Below, in pieces: positions 1 through 7,421 of a stretch of 56,087 nt of DNA (its first letter is position 1; each line of letters opens with the position of its first letter). A model generated the notes under the pieces. It saw only the letters and a program-made list of their open reading frames with translations. It was not told where the DNA came from and searched no databases. The stretch comes from Eubacterium sp. GTDB taxonomy: Bacteria > Bacillota > Clostridia > Lachnospirales > Lachnospiraceae. Position numbers and translations under genes: made by a program. Location of the stretch: NCBI GenBank assembly GCA_017634475.1, contig JAGBNH010000057.1:1-56087 (forward strand). The letters run 5' to 3'.

Positions 1-240
1 CGCGCCTGGTACAGAACCGGACCATTCGGAATCACAGAAACAATCACCGCCCCTTGCTTTCCGTTTACCCGGCCAAAGGTGAAATCAACATGCAGTATCG
101 GAGCAGTAGCCATCTGTCTAAATACCTCTCCCGTTTTTTTGTCTTCTGCGAGAACTGGCGGGCAAGATTACAGATCATTCCGCTGGAAATGTTCAGTTCA
201 CCTTGAGTAACATCAACATGAACTATATAAATGTCAATGA
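1..240 (-). pseudogene. IS66-like transposase remnant (frameshifted, cut by window edge)
   Basis: On the minus strand one frame reads ISSGMICNLARQFS and continues, after a +1 shift at a run of seven A (T run at about 133-139), as ATAPILHVDFTFGRVNGK and then QGAVIVSVIPNGPVLYQA up to the window edge. The pattern of an ISxGxI helix followed by an LHxDxT-like stretch and RVNGK resembles the catalytic region of IS66-family transposases, where the Asp would be a DDE residue. No start codon or upstream N-terminal half is present, so this is a truncated, frameshifted fragment rather than an active gene. The family assignment rests on motif memory only; the exact 5' boundary is uncertain. Confidence 0.5.
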
Positions 241-282
241 ATAGTTTATGACTTTTTGATAAATATACACTATGTGAGTCGC

Positions 283-310
283 AAATTAAAGGCACCCCCG
301 AAGGAGTGCC
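283..310 (-). terminator. Intrinsic terminator with UUCG loop, downstream of the AraC gene
   Basis: Read on the minus strand, GGCACTCC-TTCG-GGGGTGCC (positions 310-291) forms an 8-bp stem with one G-U pair closed by a UUCG tetraloop, followed by TTTAATTT. It lies 38 bp past the stop of the AraC-type gene and is well placed to end that transcript. Confidence 0.75.
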
Positions 311-348
311 TATAAATGGCTATCGGTTAACCCGTGAATAGTAACTTA

Positions 349-1095
349 TCACACGATCTTGATATACGCCTGCCTCTCCCGATATTCCGCCGGAGTATAG
401 CCCGTGTGTTTCTTAAATGCCGTAGTAAAGGCGCTCTGGGAGGAGAAGCCCAGAGACAGAGAGATATCCGAAATGGAATGCTCGGAGTTTCGCAGCATAT
501 TTCCCGCGGTATTCAGCTTCACCATGAGGATATAGACCTTGACCGTGGTTCCCACCTCCCGGGCAAAAAGCTTGGAAAAATACCCCGGAGACAGACCCTC
601 TGCTCTGGCCAGGTCCTCCATCCGAAGGGGCTGGTGCAGGTGATCGTAGATATAGTCGATGGCGTGGCGGACATACAGGGAATAGGCCCCCGCCTTCTTC
701 TGCAGGGTTCGCATACGAAGGGCAAAGTCCACCTGGAAATCCCCGATCAGATCCAGCACCTCATCCACCGTCTTCGCCTCGTCCGCCCGCTGGATGTAGA
801 TATCGCTGATGGTATAGGCCTCGGAATGGGGAAGTCCTGCCTCCACGCACATCCGGGCGATCACGCCGATGGAAACCACCAGATGATATATGCTGTTCCT
901 CAGCGGATTTTTGGAAAGCACTCCCTTTCCGGCAAAAAAGTCCGGCCGCACTTCCTCATAGTTTTTCTTCACCTGCTCAACATCTCCGCGGATGATCACC
1001 TCGTAACGGGAGAATTCCTTCCGGACATCCGTCCGGATGAATTCTTCCTCCCGCTGGAGATAGAGCCGGTAGTCCAGTTCTCTGTTCGTATTCAT
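349..1095 (-). CDS. AraC-family transcriptional regulator
   Basis: A 248-residue DNA-binding regulator. The C-terminal third carries the double helix-turn-helix typical of AraC/XylS proteins: first HTH around RMEDLARAEGLSPGYFSKLF, second around SISDISLSLGFSSQSAFTTA, then the family signature KKHTGYTPAEYR. The N-terminal about 140 residues match no domain I recognise and would hold the ligand or dimerisation region. The start is set at 1095 because GGGGA at 1101-1105 lies 5 nt upstream of it; an ATG at 1098 and a longer reading to 1140 have poorer spacing, and the longer one runs into a dispersed repeat. The target is unknown; the nearest genes are a two-component system in the same direction. 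No sugar-binding cupin is evident. Confidence 0.85.
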   Translation of the reverse strand: MNTNRELDYRLYLQREEEFIRTDVRKEFSRYEVIIRGDVEQVKKNYEEVRPDFFAGKGVLSKNPLRNSIYHLVVSIGVIARMCVEAGLPHSEAYTISDIYIQRADEAKTVDEVLDLIGDFQVDFALRMRTLQKKAGAYSLYVRHAIDYIYDHLHQPLRMEDLARAEGLSPGYFSKLFAREVGTTVKVYILMVKLNTAGNMLRNSEHSISDISLSLGFSSQSAFTTAFKKHTGYTPAEYRERQAYIKIV

Positions 1096-1125
1096 CATAT
1101 TCCCCTGTAAATCAATAACATGAAA

Positions 1126-1330
1126 AGATCCTTCGCACACAGGTTGCGTGCGCAGCCTTGCGGCTCAGGATGACACACATTTGTCATTCTGAGGACGAAG
1201 CATAGCTTTCCGGCACAAAACTCGCGTCAGCGAGATTTAGTGGCGGAAAGCGTTAGCTGGGCAGTCAAGGCCGAAGAATCCCCCGGGCTACCCACAGGAT
1301 CCTTCGTCGCTGTGCTCCTCAGGATGACAG
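1126..1330. repeat. Dispersed palindromic repeat cluster (several units)
   Basis: The interval between the AraC and histidine kinase genes is made of alternating units of the window's dispersed repeat: an AGATCCTTCG form, a TCAGGATGACA form, TGTCATTCTGAG, GAAGAATCCCCCGG, then GATCCTTCGTCGC and CTCAGGATGACAG. Opposite-orientation units can pair into long hairpins. No coding gene is supported here. The cluster starts 30 bp upstream of the AraC start codon, so it probably lies in that gene's 5' region. Confidence 0.75.
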
Positions 1331-1361
1331 CAGATGTCATATTCGTACTGACAGAAATCAC

Positions 1362-2732
1362 TCATGCCCACCGGATCCGGAAAGCCAGGCCTTCACCGAG
1401 CAGTTCGGCGGAAACCTTCCAGCCATGCAGCTCGATGATCTCCTTTGCCAGCGCCAGGCCGATGCCCGTATTTCCGTTGGGACCGGTGTAGAACCGGTCA
1501 AACAAATGGGCCAGATCCTTCTCGGAAAGCGGGAAGTCCTTCGGCAGATCATTCCAGATCATCAATTCTTCCGCAGAGGAAGTGATCCGTATCCTGCCTG
1601 CCGAATATTTGATGGCGTTGGTGAGCAGATTGGTGACGGCGTGCTCCAGCTGATCCGGATCTGCCGATACGGTACCGGCCCCCAACTGAAGCTCCACGGC
1701 AAGGCCACGGTTTCGTACCACACCCTCCAGGGGCATCAGACAGTCCTGGATAAAATCAGCTACACTTACCTCTTCCTTCTTTATGGGCAATGCCCCGCTT
1801 TCGATCTTTGCGATGCTGAGGATTCCCTCCACCATGGTGTTCATCTGCTCCACCTGGGCGTTGATCACCCGACCGGTCTTCTGATAATCGGTAATGACTC
1901 CGGTCTCGATTCCTTCTGCATAACCCCGGATCGCGGTAAGGGGCGTCTTCAGCTCGTGGGAAGTATTCTCGAAAAACTGCTTCTGTACCAGCTGTGTCTG
2001 TTCCAGCTTCCTGCCCATCAGATAACCGGCCAGACCACCCAGCAGACCGATCACGATGGCGGCTATGAGGAAGATCACATTGACCCGGCGGATCATTTCA
2101 TACTCTCCCGTCACATCCACATAGGCAACCGCCGTTCCGTAGTCCAGCTCCGTCCCCTGGATATAGTAGACCTTATCCAGGATCTTCTCCCGCTTCAGTT
2201 CATTTACGGTATGCTCCTTACACCAGTCATAGATCTGTTTTTCCTTCTCAGTGAGGAACCGTTCCAGATTCAGACTGCCCTTCTTATCGGGCAGGATCAG
2301 CAGCGTCTCCGCCGTATAAAGCGACCTCTCATCTGATGTCGTAAGGGAGGAAAACGAACTATCGGTCCATTTCGAGCTGCTGCCAACCCCCGGGAAGTAA
2401 TCGGAATCGGAGAGCAGCGAATTCAAAAGCGAAAGCAGATCCCCTGAGGAACCTTCCTCCAGCACGATGCTCAGCGAATCCTGCGAAAGACTCTTCAGGA
2501 GCAGATCCACCACCTCGTCTATATTTTCGCCGGTAACCAGAGCGGAAAGGATCCCCGTCATTTCCGACTCGGAAAGATAGCCGGAATCCTGCAGCTGCTG
2601 CTCGATGGCCGTTTCGGACTCCCTTTCGATCTGACTCCGCATGACCAGATTGAAGATCAGAAGGAACAGCAGCAGGATCGTCATTACCACGGCACCCACC
2701 AGCACCATGATCTTTATCTTCGTTCGTTTCAT
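1362..2732 (-). CDS. Membrane sensor histidine kinase of a two-component system
   Basis: A 456-residue sensor kinase that would phosphorylate the response regulator encoded just upstream. An N-terminal membrane segment (about residues 8-30) and a second one (about 218-240) flank a roughly 185-residue extracytoplasmic sensor region without a recognisable domain. The dimerisation/phosphoacceptor motif is ENTSHELKTPLTAIRGYAEG with His259. The ATPase domain shows an N box (NLLTNAIKYSAG) and a G box (GNTGIGLALAKEI). No HAMP domain is obvious. The start at 2732 is preferred over 2750 because AGGAGG lies 6 nt before it, inside the end of the regulator gene. The tight spacing indicates co-transcription with the regulator. 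Confidence 0.92.
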   Translation of the reverse strand: MKRTKIKIMVLVGAVVMTILLLFLLIFNLVMRSQIERESETAIEQQLQDSGYLSESEMTGILSALVTGENIDEVVDLLLKSLSQDSLSIVLEEGSSGDLLSLLNSLLSDSDYFPGVGSSSKWTDSSFSSLTTSDERSLYTAETLLILPDKKGSLNLERFLTEKEKQIYDWCKEHTVNELKREKILDKVYYIQGTELDYGTAVAYVDVTGEYEMIRRVNVIFLIAAIVIGLLGGLAGYLMGRKLEQTQLVQKQFFENTSHELKTPLTAIRGYAEGIETGVITDYQKTGRVINAQVEQMNTMVEGILSIAKIESGALPIKKEEVSVADFIQDCLMPLEGVVRNRGLAVELQLGAGTVSADPDQLEHAVTNLLTNAIKYSAGRIRITSSAEELMIWNDLPKDFPLSEKDLAHLFDRFYTGPNGNTGIGLALAKEIIELHGWKVSAELLGEGLAFRIRWA

Positions 2733-2746
2733 CGAAAACCTCCTGC

Positions 2747-3430
2747 TCATCCCTGTTCCAGTTTATAGCCATAGCCCCAGACCGCGGAGATTTTCACGGT
2801 GCTGCCGACCTTCTTCAGCTTCTGCCGGATCCGCCGCACGGTTTCATCTGTAACCCGGGTCTCCACGTCCTCTGTATCGATGCCCCAGACCCGGTTCAGA
2901 AGATCATCCCGGGATACGGCAGTTCCCGGATGCTCCATCAGACATTCCAGCAGGGCAAACTCCGTTACGGTAAGCTCCAGACTCTTCACTCCGCAGAAGG
3001 CCGCATGCTCTCCCGGTGAAAATGTAATGTCGCCGAAGCTCTGTTCTCTGCGGGGCGATCCGCTCATTTTTGCCCGACGGAGCAGTGCATTTACACGGAC
3101 CACCAGAAGCGACGGGGAGAAGGGCTTGGTGAGATAATCATCTCCACCCAGCATCAGCCCCCGCATCTGGTCCGCCTCACTTTCCTTTGCCGTAAGGATC
3201 AGGATCGGCACCTCCGAGATCTCCCGCAGCATCCGGCAGATGGTAAGGCCGTCCCGCCCGGGCATCATCACGTCCAGGATCACCAGATCCGCCGGACGCT
3301 TCTGAAATTCGTCATATAACTGATCACCGGTGGGAAAGGTCACCACTTCATAGCCTGCATTGGTGAGAAATCCCTCCAGCACGTCCAGGATATCCTGTTC
3401 ATCATCCGCTGCATAGATCCGCTGTCCCAT
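2747..3430 (-). CDS. OmpR/PhoB-family response regulator
   Basis: A 227-residue regulator with a receiver domain (1-120) and a C-terminal winged-helix DNA-binding domain (about 130-225). Receiver landmarks are the acidic pair at residues 9-10, phosphoacceptor Asp53 in LVILDVMMPG, Thr80 and Lys102 in YLTKPFSP. The winged helix contains the ETRVTDETVRRIRQKL recognition-helix region and ends in the family-typical VWGYGYKLE. A GGGGG ribosome binding site precedes ATG at 3430. It is followed by the kinase gene and preceded by a secreted acidic protein gene; three 11-bp-period direct repeats upstream of that gene are good candidates for its binding site. Confidence 0.95.
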   Translation of the reverse strand: MGQRIYAADDEQDILDVLEGFLTNAGYEVVTFPTGDQLYDEFQKRPADLVILDVMMPGRDGLTICRMLREISEVPILILTAKESEADQMRGLMLGGDDYLTKPFSPSLLVVRVNALLRRAKMSGSPRREQSFGDITFSPGEHAAFCGVKSLELTVTEFALLECLMEHPGTAVSRDDLLNRVWGIDTEDVETRVTDETVRRIRQKLKKVGSTVKISAVWGYGYKLEQG

Positions 3431-3467
3431 TACGCCCCCTTGTCCGTCCCATGACGACAGGTAAGGA

Positions 3468-3491
3468 CTGCCTGCTGTGGAAAGCAGGCAG
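3468..3491 (-). terminator. Intergenic hairpin between the acidic protein and the response regulator
   Basis: A perfect 9-bp stem (CTGCCTGCT / AGCAGGCAG) with a 6-nt loop sits between the stop of the secreted acidic protein gene and the regulator gene. No U-tract follows on the minus strand, so it is more likely a partial attenuator or mRNA-stabilising structure than a full terminator. It would favour expression of the upstream secreted protein. Confidence 0.45.
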
Positions 3492-3518
3492 CCCTGTGGT
3501 GTCGTTCAGGTGTTTATA

Positions 3519-4388
3519 TTAGTTCTCTCCAAGGATATCCGCCAGAAGGTCAATGGCATCCTCTGCCAGATCAGCCAGTTCCCCGGAGTGCTCGGTCACA
3601 TATTTCTCAATGGACTCATCCGTCGTATCCTTATCGGTAATGATGTCGATCAGGCCCAGATCCTTTGCCTTATCCCAGATGCCCTTCGCCTTCTCCACAT
3701 TTTCGTCGGAAATGTTGAGCGACTTCTCCAGATCATCCAGATCGATATCCCAACTGAAGGATGCGATGGGGTTTCCGTCCTCATCCGTGATGTCGAAATC
3801 CCAGCCGGCCTTCTTCTCCAGCTCTTCCTGGCGCTTTTCCAGCTCTTCCAGTTCCTTCTCGTACTTCTTAAAGCCTTCTTCCAGCTTCTTATCCAGATCC
3901 GGATCCGTCAGATCGATACCGAAATCTTCCTTTCCCGAGAACAGGCTGTCTATGGCCTCATCCAGGTCTACGCCCAGTACATCCTCCAGGATCTCATCAT
4001 ACCGGCTGTAGATCCCTTTCAGCTCCTTGATCTCATCCTCGGTGAGATCACCGTAATCCTCTTCCCACTGCGGGTCATCCCAGTCGAGTTCTCCCAGGTC
4101 GATGTCTCCCGTACCCCAGTCGATGTCCGTCCATTCATAGGACTTCCATTCATCCTTCAGCTTATCCCAGTCAAGATCCTTCAACTCATCCTTCAGCTCA
4201 TCCTTCAGGTCTTCCCCGTCAACGCTGGAAGGATCTCCCTCCAGTGTGGAATCGGAAACCCGGATAGATGCTACCTTGGAGATACCGGACGTCCCCATGT
4301 TCTCCTCCGCGGCAAAAACCGGAATGCTGGCCAGTGCCAGTGCGGATACTGCTGTTGCTGCAACTGCAAGCTTACCAAATCGTTTCAT
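3519..4388 (-). CDS. Secreted, highly acidic helical protein of unknown function
   Basis: A 289-residue protein with a clear signal peptide (MKRFGKLAVAATAVSALALA, cleavage likely after PVFA). The mature part is extremely rich in Asp, Glu and Lys, with short tandem heptad-like repeats (LKDELKDELKDLDWDKLKDE) and a Trp/Asp-rich stretch, then long predicted helices (KYEKELEELEKRQEELEKK). There is no Cys, lipobox or sortase motif. I do not recognise a domain. An AAGGAGG ribosome binding site lies 8 nt before the ATG. The gene leads the two-component operon and is preceded by regularly spaced direct repeats, so it may be the main output of that system or a periplasm-like partner of the sensor; both are inference. 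Confidence 0.8.
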   Translation of the reverse strand: MKRFGKLAVAATAVSALALASIPVFAAEENMGTSGISKVASIRVSDSTLEGDPSSVDGEDLKDELKDELKDLDWDKLKDEWKSYEWTDIDWGTGDIDLGELDWDDPQWEEDYGDLTEDEIKELKGIYSRYDEILEDVLGVDLDEAIDSLFSGKEDFGIDLTDPDLDKKLEEGFKKYEKELEELEKRQEELEKKAGWDFDITDEDGNPIASFSWDIDLDDLEKSLNISDENVEKAKGIWDKAKDLGLIDIITDKDTTDESIEKYVTEHSGELADLAEDAIDLLADILGEN

Positions 4389-4441
4389 GTTCTTATCCTC
4401 CTTATCTTAGATCGGTATATTCCTTACCGTGTCCCGGCTTG

Positions 4442-4511
4442 CTTATATCCTATCAGCCTCCCGGAGAAAAATACCCGAAAAAGTGTAAGAAGAATGTCAC
4501 AAAAGTGTCAC
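4442..4511 (-). promoter_or_regulatory. Putative activator-dependent promoter with three 11-bp-period direct repeats
   Basis: Upstream of the acidic protein gene, the plus strand shows TGTAAG, TGTCAC and TGTCAC starting at 4484, 4495 and 4506, exactly 11 bp apart (minus strand GTGACA, GTGACA, CTTACA). OmpR-family regulators typically bind such head-to-tail sites spaced by one helical turn. A TATAAG -10 lies at 4442-4447, with only a weak -35 (TTTTCT, 4465-4470), as expected for an activated promoter. The link to the neighbouring regulator is inferred from position. Confidence 0.55.
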
Positions 4512-4571
4512 AGCCCCTGTCCCCATCTTAGCAGAACCAAAAGAAATATACTATAGAATTATAAAAAATAG

Positions 4572-4656
4572 GGTATCCCTGATCAGCTTCCTGCTCCTGG
4601 GAAGCGTGATGCAAGTTATCAGGAAGCATGACACCCTCCCGCAGGGTAGAGATACC
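4572..4656. ncRNA. Possible structured RNA element (three-helix junction)
   Basis: An 85-bp segment closed by GGTATC (4572-4577) and GATACC (4651-4656) contains two further helices: GCTTCCTG (4586-4593) with CAGGAAGC (4620-4627), and ACCCT (4633-4637) with AGGGT (4643-4647). On the minus strand it is followed by CCTATTTTTTAT. This could be a folded leader, a small RNA, or the remnant of a palindromic element. I recognise no known riboswitch family. No coding gene is seen here. Confidence 0.35.
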
Positions 4657-4683
4657 TGGCGGTTTTCCCGCAGTAATTGAAAA

Positions 4684-4995
4684 GCCTGTCATTCTGAGGG
4701 CGCCGCAGGCGACCGAAGAATCCTGTCATTTGATTCGACGATGGGATTCTTCACTCGCTAACGCTCGTTCAGAATGACAGGCATGTTTTATTTCCTGCAA
4801 TGTTTTAAAAAGGCCTGTCATTCTGAGGGCGCCGCAGGCGACCGAAGAATCCTGTCGTTTGATTCGACGATGGGATTCTTCACTCGCTGACGCTCGTTCA
4901 GAATGACAGGCTTTTTTAGATTCTTCACTCGCTGGCGCTCGTTCAGAATGACAGGCTTTTTTTCAGAATGACAGGCTTTTTTCAGAATGGCAGGC
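4684..4995. repeat. Two 99-bp tandem palindromic repeats plus three truncated copies
   Basis: Copies at 4684-4782 and 4813-4911 are both 99 bp and differ at two positions I can see. Each begins GCCTGTCATTCTGA and ends with its exact reverse complement TCAGAATGACAGGC, with inner GAAGAATC/GATTCTTC arms, so each copy can fold into one long hairpin. Truncated right halves follow at 4919-4956, 4962-4976 and 4981-4995, the last reaching the stop codon of the DUF3592 gene. This is the best preserved instance of the dispersed repeat family in the window. Confidence 0.9.
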
Positions 4996-5402
4996 TAGAA
5001 GAAGAAGCTCAGACCTGCGATGCAGCCGATCAGTACCAGCATGGGGATCAGGCCCCAGAACAGCTCTTTTCTTCCCTTGGCATCTACCCGGTTGTTTCCC
5101 AGGAACCGGTGATAGCCGTCCTTCTCCATCAGATCTACTTCTTCCCCTTCTTCGTAGATACAGAACATATTTCCCACCCGGGCATAAACGGTCTGTCCGT
5201 TTGCCGCCTCGATGGTAAGCTCCGTATAGGACTTTCGGCTGGCGCCTACATTGTCCTGTTTCTTTTCGATGCTCCGGATGACGCCCTTTGTCGGGTTCCA
5301 GCCCTTCAGCAGTTTTTTCTTCTTATGCTGGCTTCCTGCAGAGGCAAGATAGAGCTCTGCCAGCAGGGCCAGGGTCATGATGACCGCCGCTATATTTTTC
5401 AT
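4995..5402 (-). CDS. Small membrane protein, DUF3592-like
   Basis: A 135-residue protein with an N-terminal membrane segment (about 4-22), a central beta-rich soluble domain (residues about 35-105, GVIRSIEKKQDN onward, with YEEGEEVDLM), and a C-terminal membrane segment (GLIPMLVLIGCIAGLSFFF). Two membrane segments flanking a small beta domain recall DUF3592 proteins, whose function is unknown. The start has an AGG seven nt upstream. Its stop codon is formed at the edge of the repeat array downstream, so the transcript tail consists of palindromic repeats. No operon partner is evident. Confidence 0.65.
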   Translation of the reverse strand: MKNIAAVIMTLALLAELYLASAGSQHKKKKLLKGWNPTKGVIRSIEKKQDNVGASRKSYTELTIEAANGQTVYARVGNMFCIYEEGEEVDLMEKDGYHRFLGNNRVDAKGRKELFWGLIPMLVLIGCIAGLSFFF

Positions 5403-5618
5403 GGGATATCCTGCCCTTTCTTTGTTTCAGAGCTTTCATTTTACGCTAAACAAATATTCCGTGTCAAGAACCCTTATCGCGATGTCTCTGTCAAGTAATC
5501 GTTGGCGCGATCGATCAGGAGGAGGATCATCCCTCTTCTCCTGCTTGATTGTCGCATCGGGTCCCAAAGGGGCTTCCTTGCAGACATGATGCACGCCCGG
5601 TACCCATATGGCATAGAG

Positions 5619-5654
5619 AACGGCGGAGCCGCCCCGAAGGACTGCTCCGCCGTT
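5619..5654 (-). terminator. Hairpin downstream of the BCCT transporter gene
   Basis: AACGGCGGAGC at 5619-5629 pairs perfectly with GCTCCGCCGTT at 5644-5654, an 11-bp GC-rich stem 28 bp past the transporter stop codon. The following minus-strand sequence (CTCTATG) is only weakly U-rich. It most likely ends the licCA-transporter transcript. Confidence 0.65.
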
Positions 5655-5681
5655 ATGTATATGAGATATTCCCACATTTCC

Positions 5682-7382
5682 TTATACAGGGATCTTGATC
5701 TCATTTGCGTATTTCTTTGCATCCTTGACAAATGCCGCAACGATCAGAATGATGACCAGACCGATGGGGAATGCAGCGATGATACTTACGGACTGCATAT
5801 TTGCCATGGAGCTCTCACTGAAGATCAGCGCGATGGGAAGGAGGATCAGAAGCATAGCCCAGAAGAGCTTGGTCTTCTTGCTGGGTTCCTCATCTCCCTT
5901 GAATTCCTTGTAGCTGTACTGAGAAGCAACCAGCGTGATACTGTCGAAGCTGGTGGAGTAGAAAGCGATCATGGATACGATCAGCACGATCAGTACGATC
6001 TGCGGAACCGGAAGAGTATGGATGATTCCGATCACGGTCTGATACAGATCGCCGCATGCCTCATACAGTCCCACTGCATCGAAGCCGCCGGTAAGCTGCT
6101 GTCCCATACCGTAGTTTCCAAGGATGATAAAGGAGATAAATGTACTGAGCAGACCGAAGATGTAGGTTCCCATGATGATCTGCTTAACGGTTCTACCCTT
6201 GCTGATGCTGCCCATGAAGAACGGTGATGCTACACACCATACCATCCAGTATGCCCAATAGAAAATGGTCCAGTTCTGCGGGAAGCTGTTTTCACGCAGC
6301 GCATCGGTATAGGTGGAAAGACCGAAGAAATTCTGTACCATATTTCCGAGAGAAGAAAGACCTGTCTCTACGATGTAACGTGTCTGTCCGCCGAAGAGGA
6401 AGACATAGGACAGAAGACCGATGAAGAGGTACATGCAGATCTGCGCTGACATGGAAATACCCTTCAGGCCCTTCATTACGGAGAAGGTATACAGGCAGCA
6501 GGTTACTGCCAGAATAGCGATGGTGATGTACTTGGAGCTCTCGATACCGAACAGGTCGGAAAGCGCTGCGGAAAGAAGCGGTGTAGCTACGGAGAAGGTG
6601 GTTGCCGTACCGGCGATCAGCGCAACTACTGCGATAACGTCGATAGCCTTACCGGGTGCCTTGTCGGTGTATTTTCCAAGGATCGGACGGCATGCTTCCG
6701 AAAACTTCTGCTTCTTCTTACCTCTTACATGCAGCATGAAACCGAAGGCGGCTGCAAGTACGGCGTAGAAGGCCCAGGGGATCGGTCCCCAGTGGAACAG
6801 GGTAAAGGTCTGCGCCCACTCCTGTGTAGCGCCCAGATCCTGTACGTGGGATTCCTGTGAATAATAGATCCATTCGCAGAAGGAATAGAACAGGATATCA
6901 GCTGCAAGACCGCAGGTGAATACCATTGCACCCCAGGTCCAGAACTTGAATTTCGGCTTGGCGTTCTGTCCGCCCAGACGGATCTTGCCGATCCGGGAGA
7001 AAGAAATCCAGAGGGAAATGAGGAATATTCCCAGACCGATGACCAGATAATAGGATCCGAAGGAATCTCCCAGGAATCCTCTGACATTTCCAAGCACCTC
7101 AGTGGATTCCTCCGGCTTGGTGATAAAGAATATACAGAGCACCGCGATGGCGATAAAGGGAACCAGTGTGGTCCACGGATCGAGCCTTCTCAAGCCTCCC
7201 TTCGCTTCTGTTGCAGCGCCCGGCTTAACGATCCGAAGCGACGGCTCCTTTTCTTCACTGAAATCATTCACGATCTTGTCGTCCACTTCAGTTGTTACCT
7301 CCTGCTCTTCCGTTTGCGCGGAAGTAAGAATTGCTGTTGAACCATGGGTTTTGGGTTGATTCCCCTGTTTCTTGCCGCTCAT
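5682..7382 (-). CDS. BCCT-family betaine/carnitine/choline transporter
   Basis: A 566-residue secondary transporter with about 12 membrane segments. BCCT hallmarks are the tryptophan-rich segment WTIFYWAYWMVWCVASPFFM followed by SISKGRT, and the FHWGPIPWAFYA region. It has an unusually long hydrophilic N-terminus (about 70 residues, acidic, Thr/Glu-rich) before the first membrane segment. It begins 39 bp after the stop of the fused LicC/LicA gene, with GGAGGAGCATGCTCT before ATG. This context makes choline (or a related amine) the likely substrate, filling the place LicB takes in lic loci of other bacteria; that substrate assignment is inference. Confidence 0.9.
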   Translation of the reverse strand: MSGKKQGNQPKTHGSTAILTSAQTEEQEVTTEVDDKIVNDFSEEKEPSLRIVKPGAATEAKGGLRRLDPWTTLVPFIAIAVLCIFFITKPEESTEVLGNVRGFLGDSFGSYYLVIGLGIFLISLWISFSRIGKIRLGGQNAKPKFKFWTWGAMVFTCGLAADILFYSFCEWIYYSQESHVQDLGATQEWAQTFTLFHWGPIPWAFYAVLAAAFGFMLHVRGKKKQKFSEACRPILGKYTDKAPGKAIDVIAVVALIAGTATTFSVATPLLSAALSDLFGIESSKYITIAILAVTCCLYTFSVMKGLKGISMSAQICMYLFIGLLSYVFLFGGQTRYIVETGLSSLGNMVQNFFGLSTYTDALRENSFPQNWTIFYWAYWMVWCVASPFFMGSISKGRTVKQIIMGTYIFGLLSTFISFIILGNYGMGQQLTGGFDAVGLYEACGDLYQTVIGIIHTLPVPQIVLIVLIVSMIAFYSTSFDSITLVASQYSYKEFKGDEEPSKKTKLFWAMLLILLPIALIFSESSMANMQSVSIIAAFPIGLVIILIVAAFVKDAKKYANEIKIPV

Positions 7383-7421
7383 AGAGCATGCTCCTCCTTT
7401 TTAACCTTAACTCTTCTATGA

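Noticed and set aside
4684-4995. Possible CRISPR array because of tandem repeats
   Set aside because: Only two near-identical 99-bp palindromic copies plus fragments; no regular short repeats with unique spacers and no cas genes.
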